This document shows, one piece after another, positions 33,028 to 41,796 of a stretch of 64,000 bases of DNA (positions are counted from its first letter, which is position 1; every line of letters starts with the position of its first letter). The position numbers and the translations under genes are program-made. Under the pieces are notes generated by a model, which was not told the DNA's origin, did no database searches, and saw nothing but the letters and a program-made list of their open reading frames with translations. This DNA is from Acidaminobacterium chupaoyuni (GTDB lineage: Bacteria > Bacillota > Clostridia > Oscillospirales > Butyricicoccaceae), in NCBI GenBank assembly GCA_047936785.1, contig CP176394.1; one strand, written 5' to 3'.

Positions 33028-33948
33028 ATGTGGAAATTCATTCTTAAAAGAATCATTTATCTGATCCCGGTATTGATCGGCGTTACCCTGATCGTTTACC
33101 TGATCATGAGCCTGGCCCCCGGCGATCCTGCAAAGGTTATTTTGGGCGAACAGGCCACCCCTGAGCAGATCGCGGATCTGCGCGACAAAATGGGCCTGGA
33201 TGACCCTGTGCTGGTGCAGTATGGGCGCTATATGTTCAACCTGTGCAAAGGCGACATGGGCACATCCTATAAAACAAAAAACGAGGTTGCATCCGAAGTT
33301 TTTGCCCGTTTCCCCAACACTTTGAAGCTGGCTCTGGTCTCGATGGTCATCGCCATCGGCTGTGCTATCCCCCTGGGCGTATTGGCGGCTGTAAAACAGA
33401 ATACCTTGTTTGACGGCATTTCAATGATCATCGCCTTGGTCGGCGTATCCATGCCTATCTTCTGGTTAGGCTTGCTGCTGATCCTATTCTTCTCGCTGAA
33501 GCTTGGCTGGTTCCCCTCTTCGGGCAGCAACGGCTGGAAGAGCATCGTGCTCCCCGCTATTGCGCTGGGCTTCATGCACATGGCTTCCATCGCGAGAACG
33601 ACCCGTTCCTCCATGCTGGAAACCATCCGTCAGGATTACATCCGTACCGTTCGTGCGAAGGGTGTTTCCAACGGTAAGGTGATCCGTAAGCATGCTTTGA
33701 AGAACGCTTTGATCCCCACCATCACCGTTATCGGTCTTCAGATCGGCGGCATGCTGGGCGGCTCTGTGTTAACAGAAACCGTGTTCGCATGGCCCGGCAT
33801 CGGTCGTTTGATGGTCGACTCTATCCAGGGCCGCGACATCCCGATGGTTCTGGGCTGTATCATCCTTCTGTCGATGAGCTTCTCGATCGTCAACCTGCTT
33901 GTTGACCTGACCTATGGCTTCGTCGATCCTCGTATCAAGAATTCGTAA
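33028..33948 (+). CDS. peptide ABC transporter permease, OppB/DppB type
   Basis: A 306-residue inner-membrane permease with six spans. The N-terminal span and the stretch GVTLIVYLIMSLAPGDPA are typical of OppB/DppB, and the EAA-type coupling loop is seen as RTVRAKGVSNGKVIRKHALKNALIP at about 209-233. ATG 33028 follows AGGAGG. It pairs with the OppC-type gene 13 bases downstream, and together they form the membrane channel fed by the five upstream binding proteins. No sixth binding-protein gene is inside the operon, so the channel depends on receptors encoded elsewhere. Confidence 0.96.
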   Translation: MWKFILKRIIYLIPVLIGVTLIVYLIMSLAPGDPAKVILGEQATPEQIADLRDKMGLDDPVLVQYGRYMFNLCKGDMGTSYKTKNEVASEVFARFPNTLKLALVSMVIAIGCAIPLGVLAAVKQNTLFDGISMIIALVGVSMPIFWLGLLLILFFSLKLGWFPSSGSNGWKSIVLPAIALGFMHMASIARTTRSSMLETIRQDYIRTVRAKGVSNGKVIRKHALKNALIPTITVIGLQIGGMLGGSVLTETVFAWPGIGRLMVDSIQGRDIPMVLGCIILLSMSFSIVNLLVDLTYGFVDPRIKNS

Positions 33949-33961
33949 GGGGGAGAAAAGA

Positions 33962-34852
33962 ATGAGCACACAAGCAACAAAAGTACCCGAGCATAAGAAC
34001 CAAAAGAAAAACGGCCAAATGGCGGATGTGTGGCGCAGACTGAAGCGCAACAAGACCGCTATGCTGGGCCTTGTGATCGTTGTTTTGCTGATCTTAATGA
34101 TGATCTTCGCCGGTGTATTGTTCAATTATGACACCGTTGTTATCAAGCAGGATATCACCCAGCGTTTGCAGAGCCCCTCGGCAGCCCATCCTTTCGGCAC
34201 CGATGAAATGGGCAGAGATATCATGGCCAGAATCTTCCACGGCAGCCGCGCATCCCTGCTGATCTCTTTCATCTCGGTTGTGTTCTCGCTGACAGCGGGC
34301 GGTTTCCTGGGCGCAGTCGCCGGCTTCTTCGGCGGCAAAACAGATACCATCATCATGCGTATCATGGATATCTTCCTGGCGATCCCCGGCATTCTGCTGG
34401 CCATCACCATCGTGGCAGCCCTCGGGCCTTCCACCTTTAACCTGATTATCGCGTTGACCATTTCCTACATCCCGGGCTTTGCCCGAATCACCCGCGGCGC
34501 TGTGCTGACGGTCAAGGATGTGGAATATATCGAAGCTGCCCGTGCCATCGGCGCGAAGAACGGCACGATCATCATGAGCCATATCCTCCCCAACTGCTTT
34601 GGCCCGATCATGGTTCAGACAACATTGAATGTGGCATCGGTCATCCTGACAACAGCCGGCCTGTCCTTCCTGGGCTTGGGCATCCAGGCACCCCGTCCTG
34701 AATGGGGCGCAATGCTTTCCGGCGGCAGAACCTATATCCGCGATTACAGCTACATCACAATGTTCCCCGGCTTCTCGATCATGATCACGATCTTGAGCCT
34801 GAACCTGTTGGGCGACGGCCTGAGAGACGCGCTTGACCCGAGACTGAAGTAA
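33962..34852 (+). CDS. peptide ABC transporter permease, OppC/DppC type
   Basis: A 296-residue permease. It has the charged cytosolic N-terminus and first span (RLKRNKTAMLGLVIVVLLIL) of the OppC/DppC group, the FGTDEMGRDIMARIFHGSRASL motif in part, and the coupling loop YIEAARAIGAKNGTIIMSH at about 195-213. ATG 33962 follows GGGGGAG. It lies 13 bases after the OppB-type gene and 18 bases before the first ATPase gene. Confidence 0.96.
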   Translation: MSTQATKVPEHKNQKKNGQMADVWRRLKRNKTAMLGLVIVVLLILMMIFAGVLFNYDTVVIKQDITQRLQSPSAAHPFGTDEMGRDIMARIFHGSRASLLISFISVVFSLTAGGFLGAVAGFFGGKTDTIIMRIMDIFLAIPGILLAITIVAALGPSTFNLIIALTISYIPGFARITRGAVLTVKDVEYIEAARAIGAKNGTIIMSHILPNCFGPIMVQTTLNVASVILTTAGLSFLGLGIQAPRPEWGAMLSGGRTYIRDYSYITMFPGFSIMITILSLNLLGDGLRDALDPRLK

Positions 34853-34870
34853 GACTGGAGGAAATGACAG

Positions 34871-35878
34871 ATGAGTGAAAAGAAAAATCTCGCAGTAGAG
34901 ATCAAAGATCTGGTCGTAGAATTCAGAACGGACGACGGTGTCGTTCAAGCTGTAAACGGATTGGATCTGGAGATCGAACAGGGGAAGACCCTGGGCCTGG
35001 TGGGCGAGACAGGCGCGGGCAAAACCACGACCGGTTTGTCCATTTTAAGATTGATTCCGAACCCTCCGGGAAAGATCGTGCGCGGCAGCATCAAGCTGGG
35101 CGGCGAAGATATTTTCTCGAAGACCGAGCATGAAATGGAAAAGGTGAGAGGCAATCAGGTTTCGATGATCTTCCAAGATCCTATGACCTCCCTCGACCCT
35201 GTTATGACAGTAGAAGATCAGATCGCGGAAGTGATCGAGCTTCATGAAGATGTCAACCATGCCAAAGCCGTAGAAAAGGCAAAAGAGATGCTGGAACTGG
35301 TAGGCATCCCGGGCGCCCGCGGCAACGAATATCCGCACCAGTTCTCCGGCGGCATGAAGCAGCGCGTGGTGATCGCGATTGCGCTGGCGTGCTCCCCGGG
35401 ATTGCTGATCGCCGACGAACCCACCACGGCGCTGGATGTAACGATCCAGGCACAGGTTCTGGAAATGATGAAGGGCTTGAAAGAGAAATATAACACTTCC
35501 ATGCTGATGGTCACCCATGACCTGGGCATTGTGGCAGAAATCTGCGACACAGTGTCGATCATCTATGCGGGCCGCATCGTGGAACACGGCAGCCTGGAAG
35601 ATATTTTCGAAAACACAAGACATCCTTATACAGAAGGTCTGTTCAACTCTCTGCCGGATCTGGAGAACAGAGATTCGAAACTGAAGCCGATCAAAGGCCT
35701 GATGCCCGACCCGAGCAACCTGCCTGCCGGCTGCGCGTTCTGCCCGCGCTGCGATTACGCGATGGAAATCTGCAAAACACAGAAGCCCGGGCGTGTATAC
35801 CGCAACGAAGAGCATTATGTGGAATGCCACCTGTATAACGAGACAAATATCAAGGAAGGGATGTTGAACAGAAAATGA
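34871..35878 (+). CDS. peptide ABC transporter ATPase, OppD/DppD type
   Basis: A 335-residue ATPase. Walker A is GETGAGKTTTG (about 39-49), the ABC signature FSGGMKQR and Walker B LLIADEPTTALD are intact, and the switch His lies in VTHDLG. The C-terminal oligopeptide-transporter extension carries four Cys in CAFCPRCDYAMEIC and VEC, a pattern which in Dpp/Opp ATPases can hold an iron-sulfur cluster. ATG 34871 follows GGAGG. Its stop overlaps the OppF-type start by four bases (ATGA), fitting a 1:1 heterodimer. Confidence 0.96.
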   Translation: MSEKKNLAVEIKDLVVEFRTDDGVVQAVNGLDLEIEQGKTLGLVGETGAGKTTTGLSILRLIPNPPGKIVRGSIKLGGEDIFSKTEHEMEKVRGNQVSMIFQDPMTSLDPVMTVEDQIAEVIELHEDVNHAKAVEKAKEMLELVGIPGARGNEYPHQFSGGMKQRVVIAIALACSPGLLIADEPTTALDVTIQAQVLEMMKGLKEKYNTSMLMVTHDLGIVAEICDTVSIIYAGRIVEHGSLEDIFENTRHPYTEGLFNSLPDLENRDSKLKPIKGLMPDPSNLPAGCAFCPRCDYAMEICKTQKPGRVYRNEEHYVECHLYNETNIKEGMLNRK

Positions 35879-36831
35879 GCGAAGATAAAGCATTGTTAGA
35901 GGTCAAAGGCCTCAAGAAATACTTCAGCACCCCGCGCGGCATGCTTCATGCTGTAGATGATGTGACATTTACCTTGAATAAAGGTAAGACGCTGGGCGTC
36001 GTAGGTGAATCGGGCTGCGGCAAATCGACCACAGGCCGTGCGATCCTGAGATTGACAGAGCCCACAGGCGGCGAAGTGCTGTTTGAAGGCAAAGATGTTC
36101 GTAAACTGGATAAGAGCGGCATGCGCAAAATGCGTAAAGACATGCAGATCATCTTCCAGGATCCGTTCTCTTCGCTGAACCCCCGTAAAACGATCAGCCA
36201 GACCATTGCAGAGCCCCTGAAGCTGAACCACATCATCGATGACAGAGCGAAGAGAGAAGAACGCGTTCTGGAACTGATGGCGACGGTAGGCCTTGCGGAA
36301 AGACTGTATAACACCTATCCTCACGAACTGGACGGCGGCCGCCGCCAGAGAATCGGCATCGCGCGCGCGCTGGCGCTGAACCCGAAGTTCATCGTTTGCG
36401 ACGAACCGGTTTCTGCGCTGGATGTATCGATTCAGGCACAGATCCTCAACCTGATGCAGGATCTGCAGGATAACCTGGGCCTGACCTATATGTTCATCAC
36501 CCATGACCTTTCGGTTGTCAACCACTTCTCGGATGACATCGCGGTTATGTATCTGGGCAAGCTGATTGAAAAAGCTCCTGCGGAAGAATTGTTCGCCAAC
36601 CCGACACATCCTTACACCAAGGCTCTGCTGTCTGCGATCCCTGTGCCGAACATCCGCAAAAAGATCGACAGAATCCTGCTGAAGGGCGAGATCACCTCCC
36701 CCATCGAGCCGAAGCCTGTCTGCCGTTTTGCAAACCGCTGCAACTATGCGACAGATCGCTGCCGCAGCGAAGAACCCCAGCTGAAAGAAATCTCCACTGG
36801 GCATTTCGTCTCCTGCTTCCTCTGCGACTAA
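35875..36831 (+). CDS. peptide ABC transporter ATPase, OppF/DppF type
   Basis: A 318-residue ATPase. Walker A is GESGCGKSTTG (about 43-53) and Walker B FIVCDEPVSALD. The ABC signature reads LDGGRRQR instead of the usual SGGQRQR; I have seen this variant in other Firmicutes OppF-type proteins, so it is a lineage trait rather than damage. The C-terminal extension has the four-Cys pattern CRFANRCNYATDRC with a last Cys in FVSCFLC. The gene is coupled to the OppD-type gene by ATGA overlap and ends the operon just before a strong terminator. Confidence 0.96.
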   Translation: MSEDKALLEVKGLKKYFSTPRGMLHAVDDVTFTLNKGKTLGVVGESGCGKSTTGRAILRLTEPTGGEVLFEGKDVRKLDKSGMRKMRKDMQIIFQDPFSSLNPRKTISQTIAEPLKLNHIIDDRAKREERVLELMATVGLAERLYNTYPHELDGGRRQRIGIARALALNPKFIVCDEPVSALDVSIQAQILNLMQDLQDNLGLTYMFITHDLSVVNHFSDDIAVMYLGKLIEKAPAEELFANPTHPYTKALLSAIPVPNIRKKIDRILLKGEITSPIEPKPVCRFANRCNYATDRCRSEEPQLKEISTGHFVSCFLCD

Positions 36832-36841
36832 GCGCTGTTCA

Positions 36842-36872
36842 AAAGAGCCCGGATCTTTCCGGGCTCTTTTTT
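36842..36872 (+). terminator. rho-independent terminator of the oppBCDF operon
   Basis: Stem AAGAGCCCGG/CCGGGCTCTT with a six-base loop and T6 tail. Confidence 0.95.
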
Positions 36873-37013
36873 CATAAGCACCTCATCGGTAAAATTTGAC
36901 GAAAACGGTAAAAAAATAAACTTTGCGGCAGAAACTGGACTGAAAAGTGCGAATGGTATATAATAAAACCATATTTGTGAAAACCATGGAACAGCATTTT
37001 GCAGGAGGCAATT

Positions 37014-38141
37014 ATGACACGCAAAACCCGGTTCGCCGTCATCGCAGCGGCACTTTTTTTATGGATGAGTTTTTGGGCATCGGCGGCGGGCAGCCCCGCT
37101 GTTACTTTGAACAAAATGCCTGTTTATGTTCAGCAGAAGCAGGTGGCTGTTCAGGCTTATAATATCGATGATTACAATTATTTCAAACTGCGTGATATTG
37201 CCGAATCGTTGAAAACCAGCGAAAAACAATTTTCGGTGGTCTATAGTTATGAAAATAACGCCATTTATCTGAGCACAGGCATGAATTATCTTTCGGATGG
37301 CAGCGAGCTTGCGCCGCCGCAGGATGTGGGCAAGCTTGAGATCGCCCAAACCACCACCGCGCTTTATATCAATGGGATGCCGGCGCAGCTGAGGGCATAT
37401 AATGTGAACGGCAATAACTACTATAAGCTTAAAGATCTGGGCAGCGCGCTGGATTTCTCGGTGGAATATGACCAGGCCGCAAACAGCGTTCTGATCGAAT
37501 GCGCGCCCGAAACGCCCGATGTTCCTGTGACCCCGGAAAAACCGGATGTGCCTTCGGCAAGCGGCAAAAAGGTGATTTACTTAGATGCGGGCCATGGCGG
37601 AAGCGACACGGGAACCATTAACAAAGAGATCAATTTAAAAGAAAGCGATATCAATTATGAGGTGGCCATCCAGCTGAAAGATATGCTGGAGAAGGCGGGT
37701 TACAGCGTTGTTTTCAGCCGCGGCAAAACCGAAACCCTGTCGCTGACCAAGCGTATGGAAAGAATCCGCGAATTGAAGCCCGATCTTGTGGTGAGCGTTC
37801 ACCATAACGCCACCAATGAACACACCACTTCGGGCGCGCAGATTCTGGCCCAGGTGGCTGATCGGCTGGGCGGGCCCAGCAAAACCCTGGCGAATCTTGT
37901 GGCGAAAGAATATGAAGGCATCGGGCAGAAGATATTCGATATCACCTTCCGTTATAATTCCACCAAAACAGGGGATTATTATGGCCTGCTGCGCGCCGCT
38001 GCGGGGGTGAAGGTTCCCGCCATCATTTCGGAATTCGCTTTTATGGATAATGAGACCGATGTGAAAATGATCGACACAGCGGAAAAGAGAACACGCGAAG
38101 CCGAGGCGCTTTTCCGCGCGATTGACGCTTATTTTGCGTAA
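37014..38141 (+). CDS. exported N-acetylmuramoyl-L-alanine amidase (Amidase_3) with stalk domains
   Basis: A 375-residue secreted cell-wall hydrolase. A signal peptide covers about 1-27. Residues 30-160 hold two copper-amine-oxidase-N-like stalk repeats (DDYNYFKLRDIAESL and GNNYYKLKDLGSALDFSVEYD). After a Pro-rich linker, the Amidase_3 zinc domain (about 185-375) has IYLDAGHGG with the first His ligand, VSVHHNA with another His and ISEFAFMDNETD with the catalytic Glu. ATG 37014 follows GGAGG. It opens a four-gene unit with a second amidase, a HAD phosphatase and a desulfhydrase-like gene. A TATAAT lies at 36959-36964. Confidence 0.94.
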   Translation: MTRKTRFAVIAAALFLWMSFWASAAGSPAVTLNKMPVYVQQKQVAVQAYNIDDYNYFKLRDIAESLKTSEKQFSVVYSYENNAIYLSTGMNYLSDGSELAPPQDVGKLEIAQTTTALYINGMPAQLRAYNVNGNNYYKLKDLGSALDFSVEYDQAANSVLIECAPETPDVPVTPEKPDVPSASGKKVIYLDAGHGGSDTGTINKEINLKESDINYEVAIQLKDMLEKAGYSVVFSRGKTETLSLTKRMERIRELKPDLVVSVHHNATNEHTTSGAQILAQVADRLGGPSKTLANLVAKEYEGIGQKIFDITFRYNSTKTGDYYGLLRAAAGVKVPAIISEFAFMDNETDVKMIDTAEKRTREAEALFRAIDAYFA

Positions 38142-38151
38142 GGAATTTGAG

Positions 38152-38835
38152 ATGGCAGAAAAAACCACCCCCAGAAAGCGAAAAAAGCAAGATGGAAAAA
38201 AAGGCGGCCGCAAACAAATGATGCGGCTGCTGATTCTGGTTTTTATCGCGGCTCTGGGGTTTTTGGTCTGGCAGAGGTTTGGCAGAACAAAGGGTGTTTA
38301 TTTAAAACAGGTGTTTGATGTGCCCGTTGAAACCAGATTGGTGGCGGAAGGCAGAAAAAACCGACCGGGGAAGAAACGGAACATTGAAAAAATCGTGATC
38401 CACGAAACCGGCAACACTTCAGAAGGCGCAGACGCCGCGGCCCACGCAAAGCTGCAGGCCGACGGCGGAATGGGCACCACCTCCTGGCATTATACCGTGG
38501 ATGACCATGTGATCTATCACAGCATTCCCGATGACGAGATTGCGTGGCACGCCGGCGACGGGGCCGACGGCGATGGAAATGTACACGGTATCGGCATCGA
38601 ATTATGTGTCAATGCCGATGGAAATTTTGAAAAAACCTTTGATAACGGCGCGAAGCTGGCGGGATACCTGATGGCAGTCTATGATCTGCCCCGGGAAGCC
38701 CTGACCCAGCATTTTGATTATACAGGCAAAAACTGCCCGCAGACCATCCGCGAAACCGGCAGATGGGAAGAATTTGCGGCAAAAACGGCGGAATATCAAA
38801 AACAAGCCGAAGAACAGCTGAAAAGCGAGCAATAA
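38152..38835 (+). CDS. membrane-anchored N-acetylmuramoyl-L-alanine amidase (Amidase_2/PGRP fold)
   Basis: A 227-residue protein with a Lys/Arg-rich cytosolic N-terminus, one membrane span (about 24-40) and an external Amidase_2 domain (about 75-205). The zinc ligands are visible as His in KIVIHETGN, His in TQHFDYTGKNCP and the following Cys; WHAGDG and GIGIELCVN are further family marks. It cleaves the amide between MurNAc and L-Ala. ATG 38152 has AAGGAATTTGAG upstream and lies 10 bases after the first amidase, so the two are likely made together; the folds are unrelated, which makes this a double amidase cassette. Confidence 0.92.
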   Translation: MAEKTTPRKRKKQDGKKGGRKQMMRLLILVFIAALGFLVWQRFGRTKGVYLKQVFDVPVETRLVAEGRKNRPGKKRNIEKIVIHETGNTSEGADAAAHAKLQADGGMGTTSWHYTVDDHVIYHSIPDDEIAWHAGDGADGDGNVHGIGIELCVNADGNFEKTFDNGAKLAGYLMAVYDLPREALTQHFDYTGKNCPQTIRETGRWEEFAAKTAEYQKQAEEQLKSEQ

Positions 38836-38849
38836 AGGAGAACCGCTTG

Positions 38850-39497
38850 ATGAAAACGGATGGAATTCTTTTTGATCTGGATGGAACTTTGTGGGATGCC
38901 GTTGCGGGCATCTGCGTTTCATGGAACCAAGCCGCGAAAAATTTCGGCCTTGACCGCCGGTTTACGGTGGAACAGCTGCATGGCTGCATGGGGCTGCAAA
39001 TGGATCGCATTGCGCAGAAACTCTTCCCCGAACTCAACGCCGATCAGCAGGCGGCCATTTTAAAAGAGCTTTGCCGGGTGGAAGAAGAATATCTTTCTCA
39101 GCATGGCGGAAAGCTCTATCCGAAGGTGGAAGAAACACTGGCGGCCTTAGCCGCAAAGCTGCCGCTGTTCATCGTGAGCAACTGTCAGGATGGCTATATC
39201 CAGTGCTTTTTAAAAGTGCATGGGCTGGGGAAATATTTTAAAGATTTTGAATCGTTCGGCGCGACAGGCCTTTCAAAAGGCGAAAACAACCGTTTGGTGG
39301 CCCGGCGCAACGGTTTGAAAAACCCCGTTTATGTGGGGGATACACAGGGCGATGCCCAAGCCGCCCGAGCCGCCGGAATCCCCTTTATTTTTGCTTCTTA
39401 TGGCTTTGGCGAGGTCCCGGAAAAAGAAGCGCAGATCGATGCTTTCGAAGAGCTGCTGCCGCTGATCGAAGCGGATTGCGGCCATTGCGCAGAATAG
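38850..39497 (+). CDS. HAD family hydrolase (phosphoglycolate-phosphatase-like)
   Basis: A 215-residue HAD phosphatase. Motif I is FDLDGTLW (nucleophile Asp at 9), motif II FIVSNCQDGY, motif III the Lys in LSKGENN and motif IV VYVGDTQGDAQAA; the cap between motifs I and II is helical (type C1). The substrate cannot be told from sequence. ATG 38850 follows AAAGGAG. It lies 14 bases after the amidase gene and 15 bases before the PLP enzyme gene. Confidence 0.93.
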   Translation: MKTDGILFDLDGTLWDAVAGICVSWNQAAKNFGLDRRFTVEQLHGCMGLQMDRIAQKLFPELNADQQAAILKELCRVEEEYLSQHGGKLYPKVEETLAALAAKLPLFIVSNCQDGYIQCFLKVHGLGKYFKDFESFGATGLSKGENNRLVARRNGLKNPVYVGDTQGDAQAARAAGIPFIFASYGFGEVPEKEAQIDAFEELLPLIEADCGHCAE

Positions 39498-39512
39498 AAA
39501 AGGAGAGTCATC

Positions 39513-40541
39513 ATGTTGTTTGGTTATGAAAAAGAGAGCTTTTTGACCCTGCCCACCCCGCTGCAAAAAATGCAGAGCTTATCGCAGGAACTGGAATGTG
39601 ATATCTGGCTCAAACGCGATGATCTGACCGATTTCGGCATGGGCGGCAATAAGCTGAGAAAACTGGAATATCTGTTGAGCGAAGCAAAAAAACAGGGCGC
39701 CACGATGCTGATGACTTATGGCGGCGCGCAAACCAATCATGGCCGCCTCACCGCGGCTGTGGCCGCAAAATTCGGCATGAAATGCGCCATTTTATGCTTA
39801 GACGACGCGCCGCAGCGCGTCAGCGGCAATATTTTGCTGGATCGCCTGATGGGTGCCGAGGTTTATGTGAAAAAAAGCGATGGAACGGATGAAGCGGAAC
39901 AAAACCGCCGTTTCGGCCGCGAGATCATGGAAAAATATGAAGCACAGGGCGAAAAGATCTATGAGATCCCCGTGGGCGGTTCCAATCCCATTGGGGCGCT
40001 GGGCTATTATGAATGCGGCAACGAGCTGAAAAAGCAGATGGATCAGCAGGGGCTGCAGGCCGATCATGTGATCTGCGCGGCGGGCAGCCTGGGCACCTAT
40101 CTGGGCCTGTGGATGGGCCTGCGCGGCAGCGGTTATGCGGGCGATATCTGCGGCGTCGCCATTTCACCCTTTCAAGAAGCAAAGGAACACCGGCTGATGG
40201 AATATTACGAACAATGCTGCAAGGCATATGGTGTGGAACCCACTGCCGGGCGTGAAGATTTCCATATCGAAAAAGGATATGTGGGCGAAGGATATAATTC
40301 GGTGGATGAACAGGCGCGCAAAGCCATTTATCTCATGGCGTCCCGCGAGGCGGTCTTGCTTGACCCCTGCTATACAGGCAAAGCCTTTGGCGGCGTTTTG
40401 CAAATGATCGAAGCCGGAAAGATCAAAAAAGGCGCCACTTTGGTGTTTTTGCATACGGGCGGTTCTCCGGCGCTTTATAACCCCAAGCATGAAGATATCA
40501 TGGTGGAGGAACTGACCCGAACAGGGTATCATGTTCTTTAA
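39513..40541 (+). CDS. D-cysteine desulfhydrase / ACC deaminase family PLP enzyme
   Basis: A 342-residue fold-type II PLP enzyme. The Schiff-base Lys is in GGNKLRKLEYL (Lys 47); TYGGAQTNHGRLTA is the segment that binds the carboxylate, and VGGSNPIGALGYYE the phosphate. The family contains D-cysteine desulfhydrase (DcyD, giving pyruvate, sulfide and ammonia), ACC deaminase and D-Ser-type lyases; residues that decide between them cannot be judged safely by eye, though the overall pattern is nearer DcyD. ATG 39513 follows AAAGGAG. Last gene of the unit begun by the amidases. Confidence 0.88.
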   Translation: MLFGYEKESFLTLPTPLQKMQSLSQELECDIWLKRDDLTDFGMGGNKLRKLEYLLSEAKKQGATMLMTYGGAQTNHGRLTAAVAAKFGMKCAILCLDDAPQRVSGNILLDRLMGAEVYVKKSDGTDEAEQNRRFGREIMEKYEAQGEKIYEIPVGGSNPIGALGYYECGNELKKQMDQQGLQADHVICAAGSLGTYLGLWMGLRGSGYAGDICGVAISPFQEAKEHRLMEYYEQCCKAYGVEPTAGREDFHIEKGYVGEGYNSVDEQARKAIYLMASREAVLLDPCYTGKAFGGVLQMIEAGKIKKGATLVFLHTGGSPALYNPKHEDIMVEELTRTGYHVL

Positions 40542-40554
40542 AATAGAAAAGCTC

Positions 40555-40585
40555 AAAAGCCGCAGAAATTTTCTGCGGCTTTTCT
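40555..40585 (+). terminator. rho-independent terminator after the PLP enzyme gene
   Basis: Inverted repeat AAAAGCCGCAGAA/TTCTGCGGCTTTT with a very short loop, followed by TTTTCT. Confidence 0.85.
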
Positions 40586-40756
40586 AATGGAACGAGCCTT
40601 CTTTCATTAAATTTAGAATACAAAGAAAAATATAATGATAAAATAATACAAAATGTAGAAAATAACCGTCTGTTTTGTCGGATTGGATTGAAAAAACAAG
40701 AAAGAAATGTTACCCTTATGGTAAAAGAAACAGAAAAAGAAAGTATGGGGAAAACG

Positions 40757-41755
40757 ATGAAAATCGAGATGGGCGAATCACTTTGCTATTCATGGCTGCG
40801 CCATATCAAGGGGTGCCGTTTTGCGCAAACCAACTGGAAAGCTTCTCCCCAATGGGAAGTGGAAAACGAGCCGATGCTTCACCGCTTGGCCGAAGAGGCG
40901 GAAGCGCTTTTTGAAACGAAACATCAATATAAAATCTTTAAAAAGAACAGCTCGCTTTCACAAATTTTATTGCAGGGCGAATGCGATGTGGTGGGGCTGG
41001 CCATTGGGCCTTTGGGGCTGAGGGCCTATGCGGTGGATGTGGCGTTTCACGAGAGCGGCCTGAATTACGGCCTGCGGGATGAAACGGTGATGAAAGTGCT
41101 GGCCAAATGCATCCGGAGCGCATTATGCCTTTTGGGCTATATGAACCAAAAACAGGGCGAGATCTTTTTCGCATCCCCCAAGATCAACCCCGCCATTTTG
41201 CGGGATCTGGAGCCATGCATGGCGGAACTGAACGATCTGTTCGGCCGCTTGGGGCTGGGGTTTCATGCCGCCATCTTGGCCAATGAAGATTTTGAACGCG
41301 AAATTTTGCGGCCGTTATTGAGCTTGAGCGATGGGATCGCCGATACTTCCGAACTTTTTCTGCGGAGTTATCAGCTGATGCGCATTTTTGATAAGAGCGG
41401 GAGCACCGCCGCAGAACCGCCCGAAAGGGCAGAGAATGAAGCTGAAGAAACCGCCGAAATGAAAATCGGCGAGGTGGCGCGAACGATTTTAAGGCCGATG
41501 CTGGAAACAGGCCGCGCCACGGCGGAAGAAATCGCTTTTATGCAGACGCTTTCTTACAGCAAACAGTTTTTTGATCTGCAATTTCCGCTGCTGGCGAAAG
41601 AGGGAAGCGCTTTCGAGAAAAGAAGATATTACACCGAACCTTTGTGGATCGGCGGCGAACAATATTATTTATGCTCACAATGGTTTGAAAAACCAGAAAA
41701 TAATGACCGGCCCTATTTGATCGCGTGGATCGAAGCCCATAGGCGAAAAGCATAA
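40757..41755 (+). CDS. unrecognised protein with possible nuclease-like fold
   Basis: A 332-residue soluble protein without signal peptide or membrane span. I do not recognise a named family. The N-terminal half begins MKIEMGESLCYSWLRHIKGC; the stretch GECDVVGLAIGPLGLRAYAVDVAFHESGLNYG (about 75-106, given here only in outline) alternates hydrophobic strands with Asp residues and loosely recalls the core of PD-(D/E)XK nucleases, but no Lys is in the expected place. An acidic linker (about 230-250) separates a C-terminal helical domain of about 90 residues. ATG 40757 has GGGG six bases upstream; ATGs at 40745 and 40718 are alternatives. The pilin-like gene follows after 41 bases in the same unit. 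Confidence 0.75.
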   Translation: MKIEMGESLCYSWLRHIKGCRFAQTNWKASPQWEVENEPMLHRLAEEAEALFETKHQYKIFKKNSSLSQILLQGECDVVGLAIGPLGLRAYAVDVAFHESGLNYGLRDETVMKVLAKCIRSALCLLGYMNQKQGEIFFASPKINPAILRDLEPCMAELNDLFGRLGLGFHAAILANEDFEREILRPLLSLSDGIADTSELFLRSYQLMRIFDKSGSTAAEPPERAENEAEETAEMKIGEVARTILRPMLETGRATAEEIAFMQTLSYSKQFFDLQFPLLAKEGSAFEKRRYYTEPLWIGGEQYYLCSQWFEKPENNDRPYLIAWIEAHRRKA

Positions 41756-41796
41756 AACCCGGCGGCCAAAGACAAAAACAGACAGAAGGCGATGAC

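Noticed and set aside
35875..36831. Loss of the ABC signature in the OppF-type ATPase as a sign of inactivation
   Set aside because: The LDGGRRQR form is found in other intact Firmicutes proteins of this type, and the Walker motifs are complete.
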